A DNA stretch of 64,000 nucleotides from Helianthus annuus (GCF_002127325.2 NC_035435.2:123313127-123377126), one strand, 5' to 3'; shown: positions 1 to 11,832, numbered from the stretch's first letter. Translations and numbers: made by a program. Notes: generated by a model from the letters alone, not told the origin.

Positions 1-1102
1 TGATCGTAATCCTCTTTTGTTAACATAGGATTTCCAATCCTTCCAGCAACTAAACCCTCATATGATTCTAACACTGTAGCTAGTAATGCCATATGACCTT
101 TAGCGACTTCTTTAGATTTTGACCGTTCTGAAGGTGCAACGCGATGTTGCAGTGTAACACATGACCATTACTGTTGTTTGAATTTTGGAACTGATGATTT
201 GAAGTTGAAACATTCGGATTGACACTTGGATATGAAGAAAAACCACTGTTGTTGTTTGAGCTTTGATTGATTGATACGGATGAGTTCTCAGCTCTGAAAA
301 CGGTTTGTATCTTTGGACTAGCTTCAACATTTTGAACATTACCTTTGTGATACAACTTGAAGTCTTGTTGGCCACTTGAGTTGTTCATTCTAGCAATCTT
401 CTGCTGTTCAAGATCTTGTCCTTCAATTTTTTCAATAAACTGAGCAATCGACAATCTACTATATTCACCGGAATTCTTCAAAATCATGAGATATGTACCC
501 CATTCTTTTTGAGGTCAAGCATCTGCTAATTTGTCAACCCATTCCTCTGGAGTTTTAGTAATCTCCAATCTAGACATTGAACGCACTAGATGACAATATC
601 TCTCAATGAGAGTCTTTGTAGTTTCACCTGACACACTTGTAAACAACTCAAATTCCTTCTTCAACAATGATTTTTTACTCTTGATCATCTCTGCACTTCC
701 CTCGAATTTTGTGCGAAGTGCATCCCAAATCGAATATGCACTACCATCATGTTGAAGTAATATGAAAATATCTTCTTTCACAGCTTGTTGAAGTAAACTA
801 ACCATCATTTTTTCTGCCTTGTACATATCCCTCTCTTTATCTGAAAATTCCGAGATAATCTTATCAACTCCCAAACCAGAACGTGGTCTATTATACTTAG
901 TTTCTATACTTTCCCAAGACCTTAGATGATTTGCTTGAACCCAATTCTCAAAACGTTCTTTCCAACTATGATATTTTTCAATGCCCATCAGTTTCGGAGG
1001 TTTCTGTAATGTTCCAGTTTCATTTTCCATGGTTACACTCTGAGCAACTGTAACTGGAGTACCCGAGGCAGTAGCAAAGGTATTATAAAATTCGTTTTCC
1101 AT
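1..1102 (-). pseudogene. Copia-type gag polyprotein, N-terminal part, broken
   Basis: The reading starts at 1102 and resembles the UBN2/gag domain of Copia LTR retrotransposons: an N-terminal KLMGIEKYHSWKERFENWV block, then IWDALRTKFEG, LKKEFELF and a helical stretch ending EEWVDKLADA. In a living element gag packages the RNA into virus-like particles. The frame meets TGA at 515-517 and continues in frame after it with a Ser/Asn-rich linker (SNNNSGFSSYP) down to about 130. It then shifts frame: a second frame encodes GHMALLATVLESYEGLVAG to the window edge. One in-frame stop plus one frameshift mark it as dead. The LTR and primer-binding site lie just upstream on the same strand; pol would lie outside the window. 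The family call is from recalled motif order and is fairly secure. Confidence 0.8.
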
Positions 1103-1129
1103 GATTCGGTAAACAATTTCACAAACTCA

Positions 1130-1400
1130 GTTTTCAAACGAAATGGCACTCTTCACACGAAATGGTCTGATACGAAATGGATGATTTCGTACGAAATGAC
1201 ACACTTTCAAACGAAATGAATACTATCAAGCGAAATGAACCCCAAAGCTCAATTCATGCGAAATGGTATGCCGTTTCACACGAGATGACACATTCAAGCG
1301 AAATGGAAATCCAATCCGTACGAAATGATGACTTTGGTGCGAAATGAGTCAACTTTTGCCAATCCGTGCGAAATGAACGGTTCAATCCATGCGAAATGGT
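1130..1400. repeat. CGAAATG-rich degenerate repeat in the Copia leader
   Basis: About a dozen irregularly spaced copies of a core like GCGAAATGG or ACGAAATGA lie between the PBS and gag. The same core, often as the palindrome CATTTCGTGCGAAATG, recurs in the LTR at 1880-2012. The copies are spaced roughly 15-30 bases apart and are not a strict tandem array. Confidence 0.7.
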
Positions 1401-1632
1401 GCTGATGTCATACTTTCGGCCAGATTTTTGTCAAATTGATCAGGTTTTAAGACGATTTTAGGTCTAATTCTTTCAAGGATTGATTAAAACAGTGTTATGC
1501 ACGTTATATGAAAAAATTAGCTCATTTTAACCGTAAAATCTTGTTTAATTTTGATACATGTTGTAAAAGAAAGTGTAGAAGTCAGAATTTTGAAGAAATC
1601 AAGCTGGATTCGGTAAGAACTCTTCCTCCTGA

Positions 1633-1644
1633 GCCATGATACCA
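1633..1644 (-). other. Primer-binding site of the Copia element
   Basis: On the minus strand this reads TGGTATCATGGC, close to the initiator tRNA-Met complement TGGTATCAGAGC used by many plant LTR elements. It sits two bases inside the LTR edge, as expected. Confidence 0.7.
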
Positions 1645-1646
1645 CT

Positions 1647-2110
1647 TGTAGGATCGTTTGCACGACCAAATGAGTCGTTCAGAAGAGTTCTAATCAATAC
1701 GAGAGGCGGAAACTAACGTATCGACTTTGAATCAGCTTGATATACACTCTAATAGTCTTGTTTATTGATATAACAACGTTTTACAGCGAGTAGACACTTC
1801 GGCAGCACCTCGGCACCGGAATCAGATCGTTACAAATGAAATTACCAAGGCTACTATTTATAGGCCAACCATTCCGCACGGGATGGTTCATGCGAAATGA
1901 ACATTGCATTTCGTACGAAATGGCAACACCATTTCGTGCGAAATGGTCAATACCCATTTCATGCGAACTGGTAAATCCATTTCGTGCGTACTGGTAAATC
2001 CATTTCGTGCGAAATGGATATGTCCCACATTTATCTCAATTTTCTCGTACTTTGTGCCATGATCTATCATTCTAAATACAAGACTCGATACAAGACGAAG
2101 TCGATAGACA
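1647..2110 (-). mobile_element. 5' LTR of the Copia element
   Basis: The segment begins TGTAGGATCG at the PBS side and ends ATAGACA, so it is bounded by TG..CA. It contains the palindromic CGAAATG repeats and, at about 1856-1864, a TATA-like CTATTTATAG. The PBS side is clear. The outer edge at 2110 is chosen because the next bases belong to a different repeat, so it is less certain. The matching 3' LTR would be outside the window. Confidence 0.6.
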
Positions 2111-3880
2111 AATGCATCATCATCAAACTATCAACCAACAAATATAATTAAAATTCGAATTTCATAAATGGACTAAATGTCATACAAGATTCCAAAGAAA
2201 TACAACATTGTTCATCAAAACATAACATCAAAAGATAATTTAAATTTAGGTGTGTATCTAAGTCCACCTAATCGTGTTCTTTATCGCATCATCATCAAAC
2301 TATCAACCTGCAACATGTATTAAAACATATCAACAAAAAAAGTTGGCGAGCATACAAGTTTGTTTACATAGCATAACATAGACTAAAAAGTTGCTCATAT
2401 CCAGATGAATCATAATATGCGAGTTACTAGTATGCCTAGATAGTGTAACAATATGTTCAAACCCAAGTTTCCAACGCGTTTAATTTTGCCTATCCCATAG
2501 TATCGCGGGAGGTTACATGTTTAACTTAACAATACCCCAAGTATCATGGGCGGTGCGTTAATCCTATAGCGCTATAATTGTTAAGGTAGGCTAGCAAAGT
2601 TAATGAGCATATATCAACACAAATAGTATACACGGCATACGAGATTAACAAGCATCACACATAGTTTCATGTTTCAACAATGGATAGAGTTCGTTTAAAA
2701 TAATTTCAAAGTGATGTGTAGTTTGTATAATATACATGTTGCACCCAAAGTGATAGAAAGGTAAAAGGGATCGAGTATACTCACGGTTTTTGCAAGCTTT
2801 CCTACTTGAATCCCGCGAGTGGTGTTGGTTGTTTAGTTGGGAGCACCTTGTCCTTCTACACAAAGGAACATAGATGTATGCGTTTGGGGAAATAACGGAA
2901 GATTGTAGATTTCGGAATTTAAATAACATAAACATAGCAATATGAAAAATAATCATCCATCACATATGATGTTTAGATGATAACTTACTAATTTGAAAAT
3001 GTCCACTTGTTCATCATCAAAGGTTCGGTTTGTTCGAATATTACATAAGTATTATATAGAGTATAGTATATCAAATAAGTCAAGCATGAGGTAGAAGATC
3101 GAAGTCTTCATTTAGGTACCTCTAAGTTTCATGGAAATCATGTAGGAGGTAGGAAGAGAAGTCTTCCATTTAGGAACCTCTAATTGTTCACCACTACACT
3201 TAATGTAAAAACATTCAAGGAGGGTCATGAACTTGCAAGTAATACACGAATATAAACAACTAATCTATAATAAATCATCAAGCAATGTGTGGATTTTATG
3301 TAGGACAACCCAAGTTAATCCTCAATCACATATACATCAAGCTTTAAGCTTGAACTTCACTTGTGGGTTGAAAAACCCTAAGCAAAACAGAATGTAAATG
3401 AGGTTTAACCACTGATTTTGAATGTCTCAACCTTATTTTTAAGCCTAACCAACATAGGTTTGAGATGAGTTAGACTCAAGTTGAACAAGTTTAGTAAAGA
3501 TTAGATGAAATCAGAAGTGAACAGTGAACTTTGGAGCCTTTTTGGCGACGTTCCAGGTACTTAGTTACTGTGAAAACCCCATAGAATGGAAGCTAAGGTC
3601 AATCCAAGCACATAGGAAAAAGAATGAGGCAAAACGGATAAGAAACGAAGAAGTTATGCTCACTTTAGTGAAGAGGTAGCAATCTGCTCGAATCTGGAAA
3701 CTCAGCTGCGTTTTAGATGATTTGATAGTGATTTGGATGAGTTTGCAAAATGATTTAAGCTTGGGAATGGCTTGGTATTTATAGGAGAAGGTTAGGGTAG
3801 GTTGTGGTTGTGTATTAAATGCTAAAAATTGGTTTAAAACTCAAAACAAACTCAAATTCGCGCTAAAAAAATCAAGCTGA
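2111..3880 (+). mobile_element. Old Gypsy-type LTR fragment, forward orientation
   Basis: Landmarks match, in the same order, the reverse complement of the LTR at 8400-9560: a GCATCATCATC stretch, GGCGAGCATACA, GGGCGGTGCGTTA followed by CCTATAGCGCTAT, and a GAGATTAACA stretch. The start of the LTR is missing, apparently because the Copia element landed there. No coding potential is visible. Its far edge is not defined by TG..CA. Confidence 0.5.
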
Positions 3881-3965
3881 AATGGGTATGATCACGTTTC
3901 AGCGCGTTTAGGCGAGTGTTTGAGGAACTAATGGTGCCAGGTTTAAACAATATGGAGCCACCGTT

Positions 3966-4045
3966 CAGTTGGTTGATGCGCGAGTGTGTGAGGGTGCAGA
4001 GCCGGGTTCAAGTCCCGTGGTCTGCATTCTTTTTATTCTTTTTTT
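3966..4045 (+). repeat. tRNA-like Pol III unit, probably SINE-derived
   Basis: TGGTTGATGCG at 3970-3980 fits the internal A box and GGTTCAAGTCC at 4005-4015 fits the B box, 24 bases apart. A four-base stem CGGG/CCCG closes a T-loop. The rest does not fold into a cloverleaf with a matched acceptor stem, and a T-rich run follows at 4029-4049. This favours a tRNA-derived SINE or tRNA relic over a working tRNA gene. Confidence 0.5.
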
Positions 4046-4099
4046 TTATTAAACTTTCAAATATTACACAATCAGTCCCTGCAACTTTTACACTTTCAA

Positions 4100-4651
4100 A
4101 AATCGTATAACTCACCCCTGAACTATTCGATAACCAAGTTATAATAAAAGAAACTAACATTTTAGTTTAAACTAACTAAGTTAGTTTACTAACTTTAATA
4201 TCTAACGGGATTAACTAGTTTATTAATAAAAATAAACTTTCAAATAACAAGATTAATTAATTTAATTAATTTAATTAGTTTAAATTTGAATAATGACCAT
4301 ATTTTTAACGAATAAAAGTCTTTAAACGTTTATTCGTTTCAGAAAGCTTTCGAGTTTCGAGATTTAGGATCCGAATCTCATCATTTTAATAGTTTCAGCT
4401 AGTTTAACGAGTATCAAGTGTCGATAAATATAGAATCAAGAATCCTTGAATAATATTTCGTTTAAACGAGAAATCGATTAACATTTGCACATAATATGAA
4501 TACACAAAATAGTTTCGTTTTCATTATGATCAATAGTCTCGAATTACAAGCGGAACGAAAGTAGATTACAAACAGAGTACAAGCGTCTAAATAAGGAAAG
4601 TACAACATGACTTGCTAAAATAAGAAAGCACGGAAAATTCGGAGCGTTACA
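4100..4651 (-). mobile_element. Gypsy-type LTR fragment
   Basis: Read on the minus strand from 4651 the sequence starts TGTAACGCTCCGAATTTTC, closely matching the start TGTAACACCCCGAATTTCG of the LTR at 42528. The lower edge could not be fixed. It is A+T-rich with no coding frame. Confidence 0.5.
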
Positions 4652-4784
4652 TCGACTAAATAAATTAACGACGATGTCGACTAAATAATAAAAAAACATT
4701 ATAGATTTTTAACTCGTTATATATTTTAAGCGAGTTAACGTTGTAACCGGATGAGAATTTAACCACAAATAGGCTGAATGATGA

Positions 4785-5090
4785 AAGAAAATTCTGAAAG
4801 GTTATATACGTTGCGTATAGCTCTATACGCAGCGTATATAAACCTTGTAAAAATCTAATGCTTCAAACCTACCAAAATGACCCCAAATTTTCAGATGGTT
4901 TATATACGCTCTGTAGAGAGCTATACGCAGTGTATATAAACCTTGTTTTCTGTGCAATGATTAGTGATTAGGCACTGAGATCCATGGTTTACCTACGCTG
5001 CATATAGGTCTATACATAGCGTATACGGTTAAACCCTATACGTTGCGTATAGACCTATACGCAGCGTAGGTAAACCGTGATTTTACTAGG
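4785..5090. repeat. Cluster of hairpins built on GTATAG/CTATAC
   Basis: Four imperfect palindromes lie in about 300 bases: near 4800-4845, 4897-4945, 4985-5035 and 5034-5085. A typical unit is ACGTTGCGTATAG, a two- to three-base turn, then CTATACGCAGCG, flanked by TATATAAACC or GGTAAACC. The last, at 5038-5071, is nearly perfect. The core is the same as in the hairpins near both ends of the MULE at 54405-59916. Confidence 0.75.
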
Positions 5091-5261
5091 GTTTGGTGTG
5101 CCAATGGGCACATTGGTGTGCCAATAGGTACACCCTAATCTAATTATCAAACTAATGTCGAGGTTCGATTAACCATCTCAAACATGCCTAACCATCTGTT
5201 CTAGAGTGCATGAAAACCCGTATACTTTGCATACATCTTTTGGTCTCATCTAACTTGTCCG

Positions 5262-5273
5262 CCCCCCCCCCCC
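5262..5273. repeat. Poly-C run of 12
   Basis: Twelve consecutive C residues in otherwise A+T-rich sequence; a simple homopolymer and a possible sequencing trouble spot. Confidence 0.9.
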
Positions 5274-5398
5274 AGAAACAAAAGTGATAACAACTAAACT
5301 ATCCAATATCTACTAAAGAAGTTTTTAATCAGTAACGATAAGTCATAAGTCAAAAATATATATTATAAAAATAAACATAAAACTGGTAAAGGGCTTAC

Positions 5399-5514
5399 TG
5401 ATTTTATCTTCTTTGCTTGAGACTCAATTTTGAGAGCTTCTGAAAGAACAGAGGCTGCTTCTATATATAGTTCATGAGTGTCTTCCCCACAGGTAATGGT
5501 GATAGCTAGTAATC
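5399..5514 (-). pseudogene. Isolated exon resembling interferon-related developmental regulator (IFRD)
   Basis: A 116-base exon is framed by an acceptor (TTTTTCCAG) and a donor (GTAAGCC) on the minus strand. Its open frame reads LLAITITCGEDTHELYIEAA, then a helical SVLSEALKIESQAKKIKS. This resembles the armadillo-like N-terminal domain of plant IFRD proteins as I remember it. No adjoining exons of the same gene were found, so it looks like a captured or left-over exon. The neighbouring fragment on the same strand is from an unrelated gene. The family call is tentative. Confidence 0.4.
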
Positions 5515-5739
5515 CTGGAAAAAGAGAAATCCAAAGGACAACCTACCAAGGGCCACAACAGCTATCGTCGGCCAGGGTTTTACGTTGAAAATTGCCACAT
5601 GTGTAATAATAGATACCTCTTTTTAGCCGGTAATCAAAACCAACCAGTTAAACACCAATATTCAAACCCTAAAATACGGCTTAGTAAAACACCAATAATC
5701 ACAACCAACCAGCGCTAGTTGTCACAAAGCAAAAAAGGC

Positions 5740-6290
5740 TCAGAATGACACTTCATTATCGTCGGTACTAAGAAAACATGGATCAGTGCCGCTACGGCTG
5801 CAAACAGAGTTGCCACGCCAAGTAGCAAGCCACCATCATCGCCGAATAACGCTTCAAATCCCAAATAAATCGACAAACATACGGTCTGTACTTTTCACCA
5901 TGAACATAAAAAAGCCTGTCTTTTCATTACTACTATTAACAGCACAACCACCAACATCACAGCCGAAACAACAACGAGAAACCACATGGCCAACACCATT
6001 AACACAATCGTTTAATCAATCTCAAAAAGAAAAACCAAAAAAACAAAATCACCAACATAAATCGACTCAGATCTAGAAAAGATCATCATCGTCGTTGAAC
6101 CCGCTCAGTAGCACTACGGTTGCAACCAGAGTTGCCATACCAGGTAGCAAGCCTCCATCATCATCAGGTAGGTGAAAGGCTGAAACCTCGCAAGAACCCC
6201 GGCTGACATCACCTAAAACATCGGCCAGGGTTTGAAGTTGAAAATCTCCACCGCCAAGACCGCCCTGAATGCGCACGTGGTGATTATCCA
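5740..6290. repeat. Two diverged direct copies about 320 bases apart
   Basis: The stretch near 5785-5850 (GTTGCCACGCCAAGTAGCAA) and that near 6110-6175 (GTTGCCATACCAGGTAGCAA) are diverged copies. A companion motif, CGGCCAGGGTTT followed by GTTGAAAAT, occurs at 5567-5593 and 6213-6244. No gene is recognised; the short open frames here look like chance. Confidence 0.55.
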
Positions 6291-6619
6291 GTCACCTCTC
6301 CTAAGTCTTCTTTAAGAGGGGTAACCTCGCAGGAACCCCGGCAACCTGAACAACCGAATAAAAATACAGTTCACTTATCATGGCGACCTGTAAGACGATG
6401 CCCGTTGAAATAATCAAAATCAATCCATTGTTCATAAATAGATTCACGCAGAGCAAAACAAAAAAAACAGATGGGTCAGTTTTGGCGATATTTACTTGCC
6501 ACCCTTTATGTGCAGTATCCGTAAAACACATCGTCTTATAATTGTAAAATTTTGCAATAAGATGTACACACCATCATCAAACATAATCCGAATACATATA
6601 ACTGATCAAACCACCTCAC

Positions 6620-8024
6620 TTACACTGCTACTGGCTTGGGTTCATCTACATTGACATGTGTTGCTTTAAAAAGCTCGTCAAGGACTTCTGATAGGGTGGG
6701 ATATGCATGAACTGCAAACTTAATGTCCTGCAAAAGTATATTTAGTGTTTGTTTCTATTCATTGACTTATATAATTCAAATTATGACTACCAATTATATT
6801 CAAGGTTCAAGTTTATGTTTTCATAATTGAATGAGGGATGAAAATGTGCCTGAACACGAGTTCCTAATGCAATGGCATTTGATGCTTCATGGATAAGATC
6901 AGCACCATGCATCCCCAATATATGTACTCCAAGAATCTCACTGGTATCATGCCTATATATCAACTGCATCATATAAAACCAAAAGCCCATCAAAATTCTC
7001 TATTTGACTGCCAAATGGCCACCGGATGAGCAATTGAAGCAAATATACAAAAAATAAATCCATTGTGACCCAACATAACAGTATTCTTATTAATTAATTA
7101 ATTAATTAATAAAGAAGAAGTTGAGGGAAGAGACCTTGGCAAGACCCTCCCCTTCATTCTCGGCCAATGCTTTTGTGTTCGCCTTGAAACTCGTCTTTGC
7201 AACACTTATCTTGAACTCTTCTTTCTTGGCTTTCTCCTTTGCTTGAGTCTGCACCATTCAGTGATAACAAAATCTGGCATTGTCCCAAACCGAATATGAA
7301 TTTAAAAAACAATACCCAACCCGTAACCGAATTACCCATATTGACCCGTTGCTCAACCCAGTTAACCCCCCTCACAGTGTGTTGTATATTTTTAAAAAAA
7401 TATATTTTCACAATCATATAGGCAGGTGACTAAAATCAAGACTTTTACCTCGGTCAATCCCACCATACTGATTTCAGGATGGGTGAAGCAAGCTGTTGGG
7501 ACACTCAAATGGTTAAGAACATGATCTTTTCCACTGAGTTGTTCAACAACTATTTCAAAAGATACATTAAGGTTGATTTAGCATACTAATAAAGAAAAAA
7601 AAAGAAAATAAACATGTATCGTAACTTACCTGATATTCCCTGTGCACTTGCAGCATGAGCAAGCATCGACTTCCCATGTGCATGACCAATGCAATATAAG
7701 TGAGGAACCTAACAAATAATAACCAGAATTCATTCTCAAAGTCTTAAACACTGATAAATAATAATATTCTCGTAATATAAGCTCATAAATCATTAGCAAT
7801 AAACCGTATTTCCCTTTGCATCGACTACTCGCATATGCTCATCAACAGGAACAAAGCCATGTTGAGTCTCAATTTATATGGAGAAAATCCATTATACCCT
7901 TAGATTCATACATGTTATAGTATTATTTTCATGTTTAATTCTTTAATACTTCGTAGCATACATTTTCCAACCCTAGACCTTTTGTAAATGGAGCTCTTCC
8001 AGTGGCAATTAATGCTGCATCTAC
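6620..8024 (-). pseudogene. Dihydrolipoyl dehydrogenase (plastid-type), C-terminal fragment, inactive
   Basis: Seven exons can be read on the minus strand: about 8024-7962, 7867-7805, 7708-7630, 7549-7449, 7248-7135, 6963-6850 and 6727-6620. They give in order [109 protein letters not shown] and [16 protein letters not shown]. This is the NAD/FAD-interface half of lipoamide dehydrogenase, the E3 subunit of 2-oxoacid dehydrogenase complexes. Three features argue for a dead copy. The N-terminal half, with the redox disulfide, is absent. The FAD-contacting Asp of the IGD motif is His. The catalytic His before PTLSE is Tyr. The 6850 exon also ends with GC rather than a GT donor. The exon frames otherwise stay open, so decay is recent or the copy is a captured fragment. 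The exact start of the 7867 exon is uncertain. Confidence 0.8.
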
Positions 8025-8400
8025 CTGCACACGTAGCAAAACAAAATACGATAGAAGTGGTTAAAACTTTCTGAATTGTTTCTACTTAAATTTAGTTTTT
8101 CCTTATCAAGATACACATGCTAGATCTAGAACAAGTTAACCCCGTCCAGCCTCCAACACTTAGTTCACTCTTTCTATGTTGAGTTGGCACACCTGGGTTG
8201 TCCTTGTTCGGTTATTTGGCTACATAAATTCTGTTATTTCCATTTCTATTATTCATGGCCAACTAGTTAGCTAAATTTGTTAACTAACTTGTGCTTTGGT
8301 GAACTATAACGAGGTAAATACCTCCATGCATGACTTCTATGAACTCTTTGACATTTTTTACTGTTATAATATATCTATAACTTAACTGGACTCACAAACA
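8025..8400. other. No gene seen; probable former intron
   Basis: A+T-rich sequence upstream of the last recognisable dehydrogenase exon. I found no exon continuing that gene and no element ends. Confidence 0.4.
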
Positions 8401-8639
8401 TAACTGATTAATAGTTAAAATGTTCGGAGACGAAGTTCGGTTCAAACAGTCCCTGTCTCACGAAAGAGTGATCCCTTTCGCGTGAAAGGCCCCTGTCGTC
8501 CGAACTGTTCATTCATCTGAATAGTTTGTGTTTCGGTTTCCGATTATCCTATTTTCGCGTTCCTTGCTACTGATTATGTCAGGCAAACGTGGACCCGAAC
8601 AATCACAGGAAACTCAGTGTCATGACAAGTACCTTGACA

Positions 8640-8687
<48 letters not shown>

Positions 8688-9560
8688 TATATTCTGTTTT
8701 TTAAACATACTTTCATACTATATACTTATGTATATTAAAATTCCAACTCCAACCACTCCATAAGCCCCAAGCGACCATACACCTTCATTTCCCCAATCGC
8801 AACAAATCGTCAATCCACGGATAATCAGAAAGCTTTTGCAAGATTGTGAGTATACCTGACTCCTTTCTCCTTTTACACTTTTGGGTGCAATACGTTACAA
8901 CATTTAAACACACGAAATTATACTTTATGCTTAAATCACAGACACAAACATTTCAATCATACATGCTTAAATACGTGATACTTGATTTGTATACTTGGAT
9001 GATTCTTTTGTGTGATTTACTTGTCATTAACTTTGTACGAGCCTCCCCTTAACATGCATAGCGCTATAGGAGTAACGCACCGCCCGTATTCTTGAGGTCA
9101 TGTTAAGTCTTTTAACTTGTGGTAATCAGAGGGTTGACTTGTTAAATTGCATGCCATGTTTACATTAATCTCGTTAACTATTTTTTCTATGTGGATTGTT
9201 CAAACTCTTATACATATATGCTAGTACTCAAAACATGTATACTCGCCAATACTTTTGTATTGAACCATACTTTAAAATGTATTGCAGGCTTTTGATGATG
9301 ATGATGATGATGATGCACAGAATATAGTAGGATGCCTAGAAGCGCACCAAACTTTAATTCGTGTTTATTAGTTTATTCGTTCGATGCTTATTGTAACTTG
9401 TTTATTTCAAACTTGTTGTATTTCTATTTCAAATAGTGTACTTGATAATAGCAATAAAATAAAATTATTTATTTAATACTCGTCATATTTAGTGTTATGA
9501 AGTCTCGAGCAATCTCGTTCATCTCACTCCGATGTTTCCGCTATCAGTTGGGGTGTGACA
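8400..9560 (-). mobile_element. Gypsy-type LTR fragment, reverse orientation
   Basis: From 9560 on the minus strand it begins TGTCACACCCCAACTGATAG, a typical LTR start. It then carries the same landmark order as the copy at 2111-3880: TCATCATC, GCGAGTATACA, GGGCGGTGCGTTA, CTATAGCGCTAT. It cuts off the dehydrogenase fragment to its left. No target duplication was identified, and the 8400 edge is approximate. Confidence 0.5.
8642..8683. repeat. (AT)n microsatellite
   Basis: About 21 uninterrupted AT units, inside the LTR-like segment. Confidence 0.95.
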
Positions 9561-9625
9561 AAACATCCATAAATTATTAGAATTTCCAACACCAGTGGCC
9601 TTTTTGAAGTGTTTTAAAACACAAA

Positions 9626-11832
9626 GAGAAAAATGCTCGGATAGTCCATGTGCTCAGATTCCACCTATACTCCTTAACCTTTTAAAATTACAGCTATAGT
9701 CCCAACTTTTGCATATTATTCTCAAATAGTCCCTAGCATAGATGTCCTTATTTTTCTTAGTTTTAAGTGCTTGTAAAATGACGAAATTGCCCTTACTATT
9801 AATAAAAACTAGTTGATGCCCTGCCCGCGTTGCGGGGCGATGGCCGAATAATTCTCAATCAATCAAACAAAACACTACTATAATTTTGCTAGGAAAAAAA
9901 ATGTAAAACGATATTTTTCGGATCGGGGCAAAACTGTAATTTTTCAGGACTAATGAGCGAGTGTTAGGCGGCTCCTTGACACGGGAAAAAATTAAGTCGA
10001 GTCAACCAATTAAAAAAATGTTTTCTACTTTTGCTAAAAAAAACTAAAACAATTGGGAAAACGTAAATTTTAACTGGGGGCGAAATCATAATTTTAAGTC
10101 GGGGATAAATCGTAAATTAAATGGACCAACGGGGGAGTGCCAGGAAGCTGTCGGCACGACTGTAATTTTACACCGGGGGTAAAATTGTAGTTTCACCAGG
10201 AAAACAAAGAAAAACGATGGGGAAAATGTAAATTTAAGTTGAGGGAAAAATCGTAACTTGTCTGTGAAAATAAAACTAATGGCAAAATTGTGAATTTATA
10301 CGGGGCAAAATCGTAATTTTGAACTGAGGGCAAAATTGGAATTTTTAGCTGGGAGCAAAAACCTAAATTTATTTTTAAGTGGGGGTAAAAACATAATTTT
10401 GAACTGATGGGAAAATCATAATTTTAAGGAAAAAAAACTAATGGCAAAACTGTAAATTGAAACGAGGCAAAATCGTAATTTTTAACCGAGGGCAAAATTG
10501 AAATATTTAGCTGGGAGCGAAAGCGTAAATTTATTTTTAAGTGGGGGCAATAACATAATTTTAAACTAATGGCAAAATCGTAATTTTAAAGCGGGATAAA
10601 ATCGTATATTTGTTAGGCCAATATGGGAGTACCAGGCAGTGCCTGGAACTATTTGTTTGCCGCCCATTTAGCCCAATAAAGGGGCACACCTATTCCCGTG
10701 TCAGCGTCGACACTTGGGTTTGTAGTTGTTGAAAATAATTAAAGTAGTAAATCGATTATAATATTTAAAAAAGTGAGCCCTACCTTTTCCTACCCACCCC
10801 CTCTCCCCTTTCTCTCTTCCTCTTTCTCTTTCTTTGTCCACAACAACTCCAAACCACCACAATCATACCACCACCACAACAACCATAACATTCCATCAAG
10901 TTCAAACCACCACTGTTGATATTTCACCATCACCTCGTCACTACCAAGCGTACAAATCTGTGAACAAATGAAATAACAACCACCACTCATTCTATTCATC
11001 CCACCCTTTGTCCTAGGTCTGTAATAACTTTCCGACACCCCATAACACACCACCAAAATCACGAACCAAACCCTCTCTACTCACATATCTTTTGAACGAC
11101 CCCTTAGGTTAGTACTAACCACTGCCATACATTCTGTCGAACATCCCAAGACGATTTCTAGCAAAATAGAAACATTGGGGGTCCGTTTTCTAGCAATATA
11201 AGTCCTGACCATCTTGCAAAATAGATCTATTCTCCTGCAATCCATTTTCCAGCAAGCAATGGAAACGGCGAAATAGATCGAGTTTCATGAGTGGGTTTTG
11301 TTAAAAAATGGGAAAGATATGTCATACGACAACCATGTGTGGTTTTTTGTTAAAAAGAAATAGATCCATCTTCAACCACCGGCCGTTTGATCGGCAAAGA
11401 AATGTTATACGACAACCATGTGTGGTTTTTTATTAGGAGTTGAATAATTGGGTTTTCTCCGGCGGTGGTGTGTGGAGAAGACAGGGGGCGTCGGCGTGGT
11501 GGTGGATGGTGGTGGCCGGTAGAGGTGGGTTGAACGGTGGTGGAAGGTGGTTTAGACGGTGTGTGGGGTGAGGGATTGACTGGGGAGATATTATGAAGAA
11601 GATACAGTGGGGGCAGGGGTGGGGCCCACTTGAGTTTTAATTCATCTTGTTTTATATCAAGGGTATTTAGGTCATTTTATACTCACTTAACACCAAAAAC
11701 TAACCTCCGTCTATGCTAGGGACTAGCCAAGAACAAATGTGCAAAAGTTGGGGACTATAGCTGTAATTTTAGAAGTGTAGGAACTATAGGTGAAAATAGA
11801 ACAAATCACAGGGATTATTCAGACATTTTCTC
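9626..11832. mobile_element. Non-autonomous MULE, about 2.2 kb
   Basis: Long terminal inverted repeats of roughly 170 bases start GAGAAAAATGCTCGGATAGT on the left and GAGAAAATGTCTGAATAATC on the reversed right. Both continue with TTACAGCTATAGTCCC and TAGTCCCTAGCATAGA. The flanks are AAACACAAA (9617-9625) and AACCACAAA (11833-11841), a 9-base duplication with one mismatch, as expected for Mutator-like elements. No transposase is present. The interior holds Helitron-like repeats on the left and, from about 10790, a C/A-rich stretch that may be acquired host sequence. Confidence 0.8.
9809..10740 (-). mobile_element. Helitron-like 3' end with keto-rich repeats
   Basis: Read on the minus strand, a hairpin CCCCGCAACGCGGGG-like stem ends about a dozen bases before CTAG (9809-9812) followed by T, the pattern of Helitron 3' ends. 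The adjoining 9880-10680 is a run of irregular copies of phrases such as GGGGCAAAATCGTAATTTT. The 5' end was not recognised, so the right edge is approximate. Confidence 0.5.

Noticed and set aside
3966..4045. Functional tRNA gene
   Set aside because: A and B boxes are present but no matched acceptor stem or proper anticodon arm can be drawn.
6073..7417. Several 60-90 residue open frames around the dehydrogenase fragment
   Set aside because: They cross exon-intron borders of the dehydrogenase pseudogene or lie in repeats; only the spliced reading makes a recognisable protein.
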